Part shown: one piece after another, positions 1-8,495 of the stretch
Layout: each line of letters starts with the position of its first letter
How positions within the stretch are numbered: position 1 is the first letter of the stretch
Assembly (NCBI GenBank): GCA_001771545.1
Contig: MEUC01000012.1
Location: 1 to 60,123 of the forward strand
Source: a candidate division WOR-1 bacterium RIFOXYB2_FULL_42_35
GTDB taxonomy: Bacteria > Margulisbacteria > WOR-1 > O2-12-FULL-45-9
Direction of reading: 5' to 3'
DNA length: 60,123 nucleotides
Translations under genes and position numbers: made by a program
Notes under the pieces: generated by a model
Seen by the model: only the letters and a program-made list of their open reading frames with translations
What the model was told of the DNA's origin: nothing
The model's database searches: none

Positions 1-117
1 AAAGCACTTGGAGTTCTGTTCTATCCTGCTGGTTAGGCTTTGGATAGGTCGGATTTTAACCGACTGTAGACGCCGAGCTTTTCTTGGCGCACTCATGCGC
101 ATCAGTATATCATTTTG

Positions 118-126
118 TGCTATAAT
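118..126 (+). promoter_or_regulatory. Extended -10 promoter of the phosphohexomutase gene
   Basis: A TGC triplet directly precedes a perfect TATAAT at 121-126, which is an extended -10 element. No good -35 box is visible. The preferred ATG lies 10 nt after the hexamer and no Shine-Dalgarno sequence precedes it, so the transcript would have a leader of only about 4 nt. A 7-bp hairpin (71-77 with 83-89) lies upstream; it has no T run and may belong to a preceding gene. Confidence 0.6.
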
Positions 127-136
127 GCTCAATCAT

Positions 137-1504
137 ATGACGCTAAAAATAAGTATTTCCGGTGTGCGTGGTTTTGTTCCGGAAAGTTTAACCCCGGAGA
201 TCTGTCTTGATTTTGCCAAGGCCTTCGGCACCTACCTGATTGAAAATGATCACGGCGTCAAAATCAAAACTGTGGTGGTCGGGACTGATCCCCGCGCTTC
301 TTCTGAATTCATCAAGGGAATTATTTTTTCCGGACTGCTTTCAACCGGTTGTGAAGTAATTGATCTGGGGATCTGCCCAACTCCAACGGTTGGCATTATG
401 ACTCGTGTCTTAAAAGCTGACGGCGGCATAATTATTACTGCTTCCCATAATCCCCTGCCCTGGAATGGCTTAAAATTTGTTCGTGAGGACGGGATCTTTT
501 TAAACGAAAAACAAGCCAATAAGTTTCTTAAAATCTACGAAACAAAAAAATTTCACAAAGATGGCCCCAGATCTGTAACCCCTGATTCTTCTGCCCTGGA
601 TATTCACATTAATAAAGTGCTCGGCCTGGTTAATGTCGGCAGTATTAAACGCAGGAAACTTACCGTGGCTTTGGACTGTTGTAACGGGGCGGGCTCTGTC
701 TTCTGCGTAAAACTACTGCAAAAGCTGGGTTGTAAAGTTGAGCCCATCAACTGTGATCTTTCCCAACCCTTCCCTCATGACCCTGAACCAATCGCTAAAA
801 ACTTAGTTCAATTATCCAACCTGGTTAAACAAAAAAAAGCTGACATCGGCTTTGCTCTTGATTCGGATGCGGACCGCCTGGCCATTATTTCCGAACAGGG
901 GCTACCCATTGGCGAGGAAATGACCCTTACCCTGGCAACTAAATTTGTTTTGAGTAAAAGCAAACATCAAGATAAAAAGAAAAAAATTGTTATCACCAAT
1001 TTATCAACCACCAATACCCTGACCGATATCGTGCAACAATACAAGGGGACAATTATTCGCACTAAGATTGGGGAAGTACATGTTGCCGAAGAACTTAAAA
1101 ACCTTAAAGGCTTAATTGGCGGGGAAGGCAATGGCGGGGTAATTTACCCCCCCAGCGGTTTTAATCGTGATGCCCTGGTTGCCATGGCAATAATCTTAAA
1201 CTTTCTCGCTGCAGCCAAAAAAACAGTTTCCCGGCTGGTTGCAGAAATTCCTAGCTACCACATGATCAAAGAAAAAGTTAAATGCCAGAATCAACTCAAG
1301 GCCGAAACCTCTCTAGCCAAAGTTAAAGAAGCCTTTAAGGGCAAAGATTTGGTCTTAACAGAAGGGATTAAAGTAATCCTGCCCTCAGGCTGGGTTCATG
1401 TCAGAGCCTCTAATACCGAACCGGTTATTCGCATTATTGCCGAGGCTAAAGAAAAAAGCGAAGCAAAAAACTTAATCCATCAAGTGCTCAAGGCGCTCAA
1501 GTAG
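137..1504 (+). CDS. glmM: Phosphohexomutase, phosphoglucosamine/phosphomannomutase family
   Basis: A 455-aa alpha-D-phosphohexomutase that interconverts sugar 1- and 6-phosphates through a phosphoserine. The TASHNP loop places the catalytic serine at residue 103. The metal loop DSDADR, the sugar loop GEGNGG and the C-terminal phosphate-binding segment RASNTEP follow in the usual order, and the length is typical. I start at 137 because the family begins with a short ISISGVRG-like strand; an upstream in-frame ATG at position 8 would add 43 unrelated residues. Substrate is uncertain: GlmM would pair logically with the GlmU-type enzyme at 10.5 kb, but ManB/Pgm-type activity cannot be excluded. 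Its 3' end overlaps the convergent response-regulator gene by 33 bp. Confidence 0.85.
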   Translation: MTLKISISGVRGFVPESLTPEICLDFAKAFGTYLIENDHGVKIKTVVVGTDPRASSEFIKGIIFSGLLSTGCEVIDLGICPTPTVGIMTRVLKADGGIIITASHNPLPWNGLKFVREDGIFLNEKQANKFLKIYETKKFHKDGPRSVTPDSSALDIHINKVLGLVNVGSIKRRKLTVALDCCNGAGSVFCVKLLQKLGCKVEPINCDLSQPFPHDPEPIAKNLVQLSNLVKQKKADIGFALDSDADRLAIISEQGLPIGEEMTLTLATKFVLSKSKHQDKKKKIVITNLSTTNTLTDIVQQYKGTIIRTKIGEVHVAEELKNLKGLIGGEGNGGVIYPPSGFNRDALVAMAIILNFLAAAKKTVSRLVAEIPSYHMIKEKVKCQNQLKAETSLAKVKEAFKGKDLVLTEGIKVILPSGWVHVRASNTEPVIRIIAEAKEKSEAKNLIHQVLKALK

Positions 1505-2743
1505 AGTGGTTTTGGGAATATCAAGAAAGCTAGCCACCGCCGTTTGATCTTGGTTTAACTTCGCCAATAAAAGCTCATAAAGCCCTTTTTCAAACTGCTG
1601 TTTTGCCGGGGCAAGGCTTAATCCCCTGCGCAAGCTTTTTTTTGTGACAACCTTGACCAGGGCATTAAAATCAAAAGGAAAATCTTTTTTCTGCAAAACA
1701 TTAGCAGAAGCCGCCAAAACTGCCGCCTGCACTAAACTTTCTAATTCCTGGTAGTTGCCAGGATAATCATAGGCCAGCAAAAACTTCAAGGCATCGGCAG
1801 CTATGGCATCAACCACTTTGTTATATTGAGCAGACGCCCCCTTTAAATACAAATCAAGCAGACAAGGCAGATCTTCTTTCCTCTCCCTTAATGGTGGAAT
1901 TTTAATAACACAACAGTCTTTTAGGTCTATCTTCTGCAGCAGCCTTTCATCATTAATTCCAATTACGACTTGAATACTCTTGTCAATTTTTGGTCTACGC
2001 TGTTTAATGAAACCAATAATTGTTTTAATAAAATGGGCATCAAGAGCTTCAATGTTTTCCAGATAAAGGGTGCCGCAACGGCTTTCGTCCGCTTGTATAG
2101 AGTTGGCACCGGGCAAACTCATCATTTCCGTCAAGCTTGACCAGAAATAAGCTTCCAGATCTTCTTTTGCAAAGTCCTTAAGGTCAAGGCTCATTAGTTG
2201 TCTTTTTTTTCTGGCTGAATTCAAATGGACAAAATCTACCAGTCCAATTTTTGGAACTCCAACCTCCGCTAAAAGAATGATGTCTTTATTGCTTTTAATG
2301 GCCTCCAAGAGGCGGGGAAACAGCTTGGTTAACTCTGAGCTTTCCCCTTGCAGAAAGTCGAGCTCTTTGGGCCAACACAGCTTACCCTCCTCCCCAGAAA
2401 TATTCTGTTCAACAACCTTCTTTAATTCCTCTGTATTAAGCGGCTTGCGTAAAAAAGCTGCTACCCCAGCCTTACTGGCTAAAACAGCCAAGGGAATATT
2501 GTTAGAGGCAGAAAACATGACTGTCTTGACTGAGGTTTTGAGATCACTAAAAATTTGCAGGCCGTCCCTTGGTTTGAGGTCAAAATCTATCAGGATAAGC
2601 TGAGGAGTTTTATTGTTTAAAAAGTCGACAGCCTCAACTTCACCACCAACAACCGTTAAATTGTAATCAGCTGCCAGCGCTCCAGTTACTGTCGCAACTG
2701 CCTTGGGATCAGACTCAATAAGTAATATCGTTTTCTTTGCCAT
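1472..2743 (-). CDS. NtrC-shaped response regulator with degenerate AAA+ domain
   Basis: A 423-aa protein in three parts. A receiver domain (about 1-118) has an ESD acidic pocket, probable phosphoacceptor D53 and the KP loop. The AAA+-like region (about 125-350) keeps the IPPLRERKEDLP segment typical of sigma54 activators. A Fis-type helix-turn-helix lies at about 385-423. The ATPase motifs are damaged: Walker A reads AEVGVPK instead of GESGTGKE, Walker B reads GTLYLENI instead of GTLFLDEI, and there is no GAFTGA sigma54-contact loop. I infer that it binds DNA, or works as an anti-activator, without remodelling sigma54. The start at 2743 follows the kinase stop by 7 nt, so the two form an operon. 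A longer in-frame start at 2848 lies inside the kinase gene and is unlikely. Confidence 0.85.
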   Translation of the reverse strand: MAKKTILLIESDPKAVATVTGALAADYNLTVVGGEVEAVDFLNNKTPQLILIDFDLKPRDGLQIFSDLKTSVKTVMFSASNNIPLAVLASKAGVAAFLRKPLNTEELKKVVEQNISGEEGKLCWPKELDFLQGESSELTKLFPRLLEAIKSNKDIILLAEVGVPKIGLVDFVHLNSARKKRQLMSLDLKDFAKEDLEAYFWSSLTEMMSLPGANSIQADESRCGTLYLENIEALDAHFIKTIIGFIKQRRPKIDKSIQVVIGINDERLLQKIDLKDCCVIKIPPLRERKEDLPCLLDLYLKGASAQYNKVVDAIAADALKFLLAYDYPGNYQELESLVQAAVLAASANVLQKKDFPFDFNALVKVVTKKSLRRGLSLAPAKQQFEKGLYELLLAKLNQDQTAVASFLDIPKTTLLERLEHLMD

Positions 2744-2750
2744 AATTGAA

Positions 2751-5700
2751 TTATAACAAGCCTTGACTGACCGGTAAAGTAACCACAAAGGTTGTACCCT
2801 GCCCAACCTTACTTTGCACGTCAATATAACCCTTATGCCCATCGACAATACTATGGGTAATTGTTAAACCAAGTCCCGTCCCCCCATATTTGGTCGTAAA
2901 AAACGGATCAAAAAGTTTTTTCAAAGTATCTTCCGCAATGCCGGGACCATTATCAGCAATTTCTATTTTTACATTTTGCAGAATGTCTTCAACCATTTTC
3001 CCGGGATAAGTTTTAACCTTTATCTCCCCGCCATTTTGCATGGCTTGGATCGCATTAAGAATCAAATTAGAGAACACCTGCGAAATCTGGCCGTTATCAA
3101 CTTCAATTTCAGGCAGTTCCGAATATTCATCACTAATCTTGATCTCGGCAGGCTCAGCTTGATTTCTTAGATATTCGACTGTTTCCTTTAAAACACTATT
3201 AATGTCCACCTTTTCAAAAACCAAAGCAGAAGCCCTGGTAAAACCGAGCAAACTTTCAACAATGCGATCAATCCTGTTGATTTCCCTGGGAAATATTTCT
3301 CCCAGCTTTTTGCGGTATTCAGGATCATCAAATTTAATTGGTAAAAGCTGGGCCAAAACCTTCATTGACGATAAGGGATTCTTAATCTCATGGGCCATGC
3401 CAGCTGCCATAGTAGCCAGAGCCGCCAGTTTATCAGCTCGTCTAACCTTCCCTTCCAACTCTTTTACCTCAGATAGATCCTGAATAGTAAGCAGCACGCC
3501 TATCTTTTTTCCCTGACGATCACAAAGAGCCGTAGAAGAAAAAGAGACCGGTACAATTCCTCGTTCAGGAGAAGCAATACTGGCTTCAAAGTTAACGTAA
3601 CACTTATTGTCTTGAAGGGTATTTTCAATAACATTAACAATCACCCCTCGCTTACCCCAAATATCCTCACAATTTTTCCCTAAAACTTCGGCAACTTTAC
3701 GGCCGGTTATTTTTTCCGCCATATTATTAAAGGTCACCACTCGACCCTTAAAATCAGCGGTCAGAACCCCACTGACCATTGATTCTAAGACTTCTTCGTT
3801 GTAATTCTTCATGCCAACCACTTCGTCATAAAGTCGAGCATTCTCAAGCACCACAGCCGTCTGGCTGGCTAAGGTATTTAAAAGGCCTAAATCTTCCGTC
3901 GTAAAAACATCGCCGGAAAGTTTATTGCCCAGCGCAATAATACCGATCAATCTGTCTTTGGCCATGATTGGCACCCAAACAGAGATGCCCAATCTTTCCA
4001 TCTCATTGAAGACTTCCTTTAAACTTTGACTGCGTAGCTTCCCTGCCTTACCCAAACTTTCTTGGCGGTAGACCTCGTCTTCTATTTCGTCTTTAACCAA
4101 AATATCCCTGGCAGCACAAAGCCAGGAAACAATTGGGCTGGTTATATCTATCTCAATCCTTTTATAGCGCGATAAGAGCAGCGGCACAGAACGAAAATGT
4201 TCATTATCGCGATCAAGCAGCAAAAAGGAAATTTCTGAAACCTTCATTGTATCTATAAAGGTGGAAGCAATTAGATGGGTTAGTTCTTCCAGCTTAATAA
4301 CCGAAGCGATTTTTTGGCTAATTTCCTGCAGGGTTTTTTGGTAATCGTAGCGCTCACGAAAAAAGACCCGGTCAGTCAACCCTTGAAAAGATTTAATCAG
4401 CGGCTGGTACATCACGGCAATAAACAGAGCCGCCAAAGCAGTAATAATCAGAGAGGTGTAGCCTAAAATCCGCCTAAAAAATGTTTCTGAAACAATTACC
4501 GCTAAGGCATAAAAGGCCATTGTCAAAACTGTTGAAATAGCATAAACAGTACTGCGCTGCAAAACAAATTCGATGCTCATTAGACGATGTTTAAGGATGG
4601 CATAAGTAGTAAAACAAATAAGGAAAACTGTCGAGTAAGGGCCAAAGATCCACAAGCTCTCATTACCAAACAATGGTAAAACAATATTAAAGGATGCCGC
4701 CAAGATTGAGGTCAACAAGGCTCCTAAGAATAAATATTTAATCTCATTTTTTTCACGGCCCTGGGCAAGTCTTAGTTTTTTTAAAAGCAAATAGAAAGCA
4801 AAAACTAAATATGAAAAGAAATAAACGGAATAGAAAACATAAAAAGGCCCATGTAAAACCTTATAACCAAAGGGGGTATTTTCTATCGATTTTAACAACA
4901 AATTGAACGGGATAGCAGCAGCAAAAACAACTGCCGGAATAAAAATTAATATTTCCCCCCACAGAGCAATTTTTTTCTTTTGCCTGGGAAAAATCCAAAA
5001 AAGATATAAGATTAGTGCCGGCAGCACAGCCCCAAACAAATGAGCTGCTTTTAGCCACCAAAAAGCTAGCCCTCCCAATTGAATACTTGCGGCAATAAAA
5101 ATAGAGAATGTCCATAAACCTAATGTTATGGCGGTAAAGGCAAAAGTCCGATTAACATTGTTACGCCAGTTTTGTAATAGGACAAAAATCCCTAGAAAAA
5201 CATTTAAAAAGACTACACATGAAGGTAAAATAAGATCAAATCTCCCCATAATCAGCTGGGCTAAAGTTGCAACAGCAACCAGACTGCCAAATAAAAAAAC
5301 GATCCCTCGCGAAACAAAATCCAAGCTATCCAGGAGTCGATGTCTTACCATCGCATATGCAACAAGAGCCACCAAAATTAGAGAGGCGGCTGGTCCGCTT
5401 CCAGCCAAAAGAGCAAGCCCAAAAAACTGCGGTAACACAATATTAGTAAGAACAATTATTCCCGACGTAACAATTAAGCCAAATAAAACATACCAAATTT
5501 GCAGTCGTTCCCTACCCTCATAAGCAAAATATTTACGGATAAGAACAATAAAAGCAAAGAGCAAAAAGCTGGCCAGAAATATATTAAAAAAGATCATGCC
5601 TGGACCATACTTGGGAAGAATAGGGAAAGGATAGCCTACTTTTTCTTCTAGTAGTGGCGTATAGGCAAGCCCGGCAAATATCAGGGCTGGCAAAAAAATA

Positions 5701-6011
5701 GCAACCTTTTGCAGGCTATTTGGTATAGATAGGCCCCTAGGAAAAACCAGGGAAAAATAGACTAAAACCGAGGGCAGAAAAGCTGCAAAAAAGTAAGCAC
5801 TTCTAATCCAAAACAATAAAGCCGCTTGGCTGGATGTATTCCAAGCAAAAAAGATACAAAGTGAGAGCAGGGCTAAAAGGAAGATCAAAGCACAAAAAGA
5901 ACCATGGCCAGCACTATGTCGTCTTTTAAAAAAGAGAAACAAGCCTAGACCTAAATTGATCGCAAAAGTGGCCAATAAAAGAATCGAATTAAAAGTCGGT
6001 AGAAGATCCAT
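2751..6011 (-). CDS. Membrane histidine kinase with two membrane modules, GAF and PAS domains
   Basis: A 1086-aa sensor kinase. Residues about 8-235 form one multi-pass membrane module and about 255-545 a second, similarly built one. A GAF-like domain (about 555-715) and a PAS domain (about 735-850) follow. The HisKA helix contains MAHEIKNP with phosphoacceptor H874. The ATPase domain shows an N box (NLILNAIQA, about 980), DNGPGIA and the GGTGLGLTI glycine loop (about 1042). The order of a 7TM-like module, GAF and kinase recalls PrsK of PEP-CTERM systems, but the duplicated membrane part and the PAS domain differ, so I do not assign that name. It is co-transcribed with the degenerate regulator and has its own strong promoter at 6023-6051, implying a leader of about 4-5 nt. 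Confidence 0.9.
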   Translation of the reverse strand: MDLLPTFNSILLLATFAINLGLGLFLFFKRRHSAGHGSFCALIFLLALLSLCIFFAWNTSSQAALLFWIRSAYFFAAFLPSVLVYFSLVFPRGLSIPNSLQKVAIFLPALIFAGLAYTPLLEEKVGYPFPILPKYGPGMIFFNIFLASFLLFAFIVLIRKYFAYEGRERLQIWYVLFGLIVTSGIIVLTNIVLPQFFGLALLAGSGPAASLILVALVAYAMVRHRLLDSLDFVSRGIVFLFGSLVAVATLAQLIMGRFDLILPSCVVFLNVFLGIFVLLQNWRNNVNRTFAFTAITLGLWTFSIFIAASIQLGGLAFWWLKAAHLFGAVLPALILYLFWIFPRQKKKIALWGEILIFIPAVVFAAAIPFNLLLKSIENTPFGYKVLHGPFYVFYSVYFFSYLVFAFYLLLKKLRLAQGREKNEIKYLFLGALLTSILAASFNIVLPLFGNESLWIFGPYSTVFLICFTTYAILKHRLMSIEFVLQRSTVYAISTVLTMAFYALAVIVSETFFRRILGYTSLIITALAALFIAVMYQPLIKSFQGLTDRVFFRERYDYQKTLQEISQKIASVIKLEELTHLIASTFIDTMKVSEISFLLLDRDNEHFRSVPLLLSRYKRIEIDITSPIVSWLCAARDILVKDEIEDEVYRQESLGKAGKLRSQSLKEVFNEMERLGISVWVPIMAKDRLIGIIALGNKLSGDVFTTEDLGLLNTLASQTAVVLENARLYDEVVGMKNYNEEVLESMVSGVLTADFKGRVVTFNNMAEKITGRKVAEVLGKNCEDIWGKRGVIVNVIENTLQDNKCYVNFEASIASPERGIVPVSFSSTALCDRQGKKIGVLLTIQDLSEVKELEGKVRRADKLAALATMAAGMAHEIKNPLSSMKVLAQLLPIKFDDPEYRKKLGEIFPREINRIDRIVESLLGFTRASALVFEKVDINSVLKETVEYLRNQAEPAEIKISDEYSELPEIEVDNGQISQVFSNLILNAIQAMQNGGEIKVKTYPGKMVEDILQNVKIEIADNGPGIAEDTLKKLFDPFFTTKYGGTGLGLTITHSIVDGHKGYIDVQSKVGQGTTFVVTLPVSQGLL

Positions 6012-6022
6012 AAAGTAACAAT

Positions 6023-6051
6023 ATTATAGGCTTAAATAAAATTGGCGTCAA
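6023..6051 (-). promoter_or_regulatory. Promoter of the kinase/regulator operon
   Basis: On the minus strand, TTGACG (6046-6051), a 17-bp spacer and a perfect TATAAT (6023-6028). The ATG at 6011 is 11 nt after the -10 box and no Shine-Dalgarno sequence is present, so transcription should start 4-5 nt before the start codon. Confidence 0.75.
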
Positions 6052-6066
6052 TTAAAAGCGGCTAAT

Positions 6067-8427
6067 TTAAACTGGAGCTTTGGTTTTCTTTTTGTCAATA
6101 ACAAGGCTCATTCTTTGCAATCCAGTCCAGGTACACCAGCCAAATACGGGCAAGGCATCTTCTGGAGCCAACTGTACCCCATCAACATCCCTACCGGCCA
6201 ATAAATCATCAATCTTAGAATAGCGCGATTGACGCATCCCTATAATATTATTAAGATGAGTCATTTTCAGTAATCCATAAAGCATCCCTCTAAAAAATCT
6301 TCTGATCGCAGCTATAGGACCTTTTTTTCTAAGTTGAAAATTTTCCAAAGCAGCAACACGAATAGGTCTTTTGTAAGCCCCTCTGGCAATTAAATTATCG
6401 TCAAGAACTCGTCCATCTGCCTCTGGTCTAGAAAAGTAACGAACGGTTGCCTCCGCCCCCCTAGAAGGCTTTAAGCCTACTCCTGGCATCCAAAAATGCC
6501 TCAACTCTAACATTGGACCAATTACCCTTCCACTTTGACTCCAGGCAAAGACAGGAAAGCCCCTTTCTCTTTGACTTATCGGCAAACGGTGCATTTCCCG
6601 AGTTAACAAATCAACAGTAACTCTAGTTAAAAGCCCCCTTTCACTAGCAGCTTCCGTTACCATTGCAACCGGCACTTTAAAAACCTGTCCAACGTAAGTT
6701 CCTCTGTCTTGAACAGCATCCTGTACCCGACCAGACACAAAGCCACTAATCTGACCCCCATGCAGGCAACCATCCTCTCCCCTTGTTCCACCAGTAATAA
6801 GGACACAAAGATATCTAGCATCAAGTGTTTTATGCAAAACATCTTCTATGTCATCCAACAAAAGGGCTTCCATTAGTTCTTCATCCGTTAGATCTTTATA
6901 CTCTTCTAATTGACGATAAATAGACATAACTGTCTTCATATAAACTTTAACTAGCGCCCCCCTAACTGTATCTAGTTTTCCCCTTTCATAAGGCAAGTGG
7001 ATCACTCTAATCTCAGTCTTCCCATACCAAAGTTCATCTGACTTTAAACGAACGGCACTAGTTATTCTGGCCTGCTCTTCAGCAGGATCATTGTCCAATA
7101 ACCAAGTTTTTTCTAAATCATGACCGGCTGGCGGTATGATTTCCCCATCAATCCCAATCAACCTGGGACCCTCTGCTCGACCTCTTAAACGAAGATCTTC
7201 AGCATCCCAAAGACTTCTTAATGTTAACCCATGATCACCAGTGCGGGTTTTGGCAATAGATAAAACTTCTCCTATTTGGCTAGCAATCCACTGATCCAAG
7301 GTGGCAAAGTTTTGATCGATTACTTTTCTATACTGATCCGGACAATAAAATTCTCGAGCTCTTTGATGTGAACCTTCTCTCTCCCAACACTGACGTTTTA
7401 CAGCCATAACACGATTGCCTGACTCATCTTGCAAACTACTAAATCTTATTTGTCTTGGTCGATAATAGAACTCTTGATATTTACTTACATTTTTCCTAGA
7501 CACAGAACCAGCAGGATACTTGTCTACCTGTTTAGGAACATTTTCAAAAAAGACAACCTCGCCTGCCTGCTGATTAGGTCCTAGGGCATAGTGGTTATAT
7601 GTCCCACCACTAATTATCGTCTCAAAAATGCCATTAGACGGAGCCCAAGCTTCATAATTGGAACGATAATGTGAAGTAGAATCACCAATTCTTAACAATT
7701 CACCAGTTGGCTCGTTATATAAGTACATATCCATCTCTCCCAAACCAGCACCGCGATAATGTTTAAAAATAATCGCAAACAATTGGTGTAAAGATAGGTT
7801 TTTAATCCCAATTTCAGTTACCTCTGTGCTTGCTCCATCGAAAACTTCTCTAATTCTGCCAATCTGATCAAAAACCCTGATAGCCCCCTGTTCGTTAACC
7901 TGAATCCGTCCCCTAATTCTTAAACCCTCAATTGCTCTTCGAGCCGTACCAGCATCGCCTAGCGGTCTCTCATATCTTCTGGAATAAGCTTCTTTGATAT
8001 CACTAAACGAATAAAAGTTGCATGGGCGAGCACGAATAATGTCATAAATCTCTTGTTCTAAAGGCAAGACATTAGGCAAGGGAGTATCATCGGTTCTAGC
8101 TGGTCCACCTGTACCAGACATAACCATTTGAGATATGCCAAGATTAAACTGGGCAGCAGCAGAAACCCCACCAACCCCAACTGCCTGACCAACAACAACT
8201 TCATCAGTTTGTAAATGATGAGTAATGGAATCTTTATCACCAAAATGAGTTAATGCATCAAAGGCACGAGCGCCAAGACCATAAACAAAATGCCCAGCAT
8301 GAAGAACTTTTTTCCGTCCATTAGTAACTGGGGGACGCAAACCATGATTGGCGCGAGCGAAACCATCTCTTCTGGTTTGAAGATAAAAATCTTTTGCCTT
8401 GGCACCTAATTGTGGTAATAAAGCCAT
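6067..8427 (-). CDS. Large protein of unknown function in a radical SAM operon
   Basis: I do not recognise this 786-aa protein. It has no signal peptide or obvious membrane segment. Residues about 122-187 look like a winged-helix fold: a helix-rich stretch ending in a turn and a VNEQGAIRVF-like wing. Residues about 530-640 loosely resemble a GNAT acyltransferase core, with an ISGFVSG strand, then a VFKVPVAMV strand and the helix after it, but I see no convincing acetyl-CoA loop. The C-terminus is Arg/Lys-rich, with a short hydrophobic helix near 715-725. It lies 68 bp after the B12-type radical SAM gene in the same direction and ends 55 bp before the kinase start. Context suggests a DNA-binding or modifying partner of the radical SAM enzyme, which is inference only. 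Confidence 0.7.
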   Translation of the reverse strand: MALLPQLGAKAKDFYLQTRRDGFARANHGLRPPVTNGRKKVLHAGHFVYGLGARAFDALTHFGDKDSITHHLQTDEVVVGQAVGVGGVSAAAQFNLGISQMVMSGTGGPARTDDTPLPNVLPLEQEIYDIIRARPCNFYSFSDIKEAYSRRYERPLGDAGTARRAIEGLRIRGRIQVNEQGAIRVFDQIGRIREVFDGASTEVTEIGIKNLSLHQLFAIIFKHYRGAGLGEMDMYLYNEPTGELLRIGDSTSHYRSNYEAWAPSNGIFETIISGGTYNHYALGPNQQAGEVVFFENVPKQVDKYPAGSVSRKNVSKYQEFYYRPRQIRFSSLQDESGNRVMAVKRQCWEREGSHQRAREFYCPDQYRKVIDQNFATLDQWIASQIGEVLSIAKTRTGDHGLTLRSLWDAEDLRLRGRAEGPRLIGIDGEIIPPAGHDLEKTWLLDNDPAEEQARITSAVRLKSDELWYGKTEIRVIHLPYERGKLDTVRGALVKVYMKTVMSIYRQLEEYKDLTDEELMEALLLDDIEDVLHKTLDARYLCVLITGGTRGEDGCLHGGQISGFVSGRVQDAVQDRGTYVGQVFKVPVAMVTEAASERGLLTRVTVDLLTREMHRLPISQRERGFPVFAWSQSGRVIGPMLELRHFWMPGVGLKPSRGAEATVRYFSRPEADGRVLDDNLIARGAYKRPIRVAALENFQLRKKGPIAAIRRFFRGMLYGLLKMTHLNNIIGMRQSRYSKIDDLLAGRDVDGVQLAPEDALPVFGWCTWTGLQRMSLVIDKKKTKAPV

Positions 8428-8495
8428 AATGTTTTTCCCTAAAGTAAATTAATCACACTCTTCCAACTAACTATCGACACCTTTTAAGAAAAATT

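Noticed and set aside
1..136. Upstream ATG at position 8 as the phosphohexomutase start
   Set aside because: The added residues are unlike the family, and the extended -10 promoter lies inside them.
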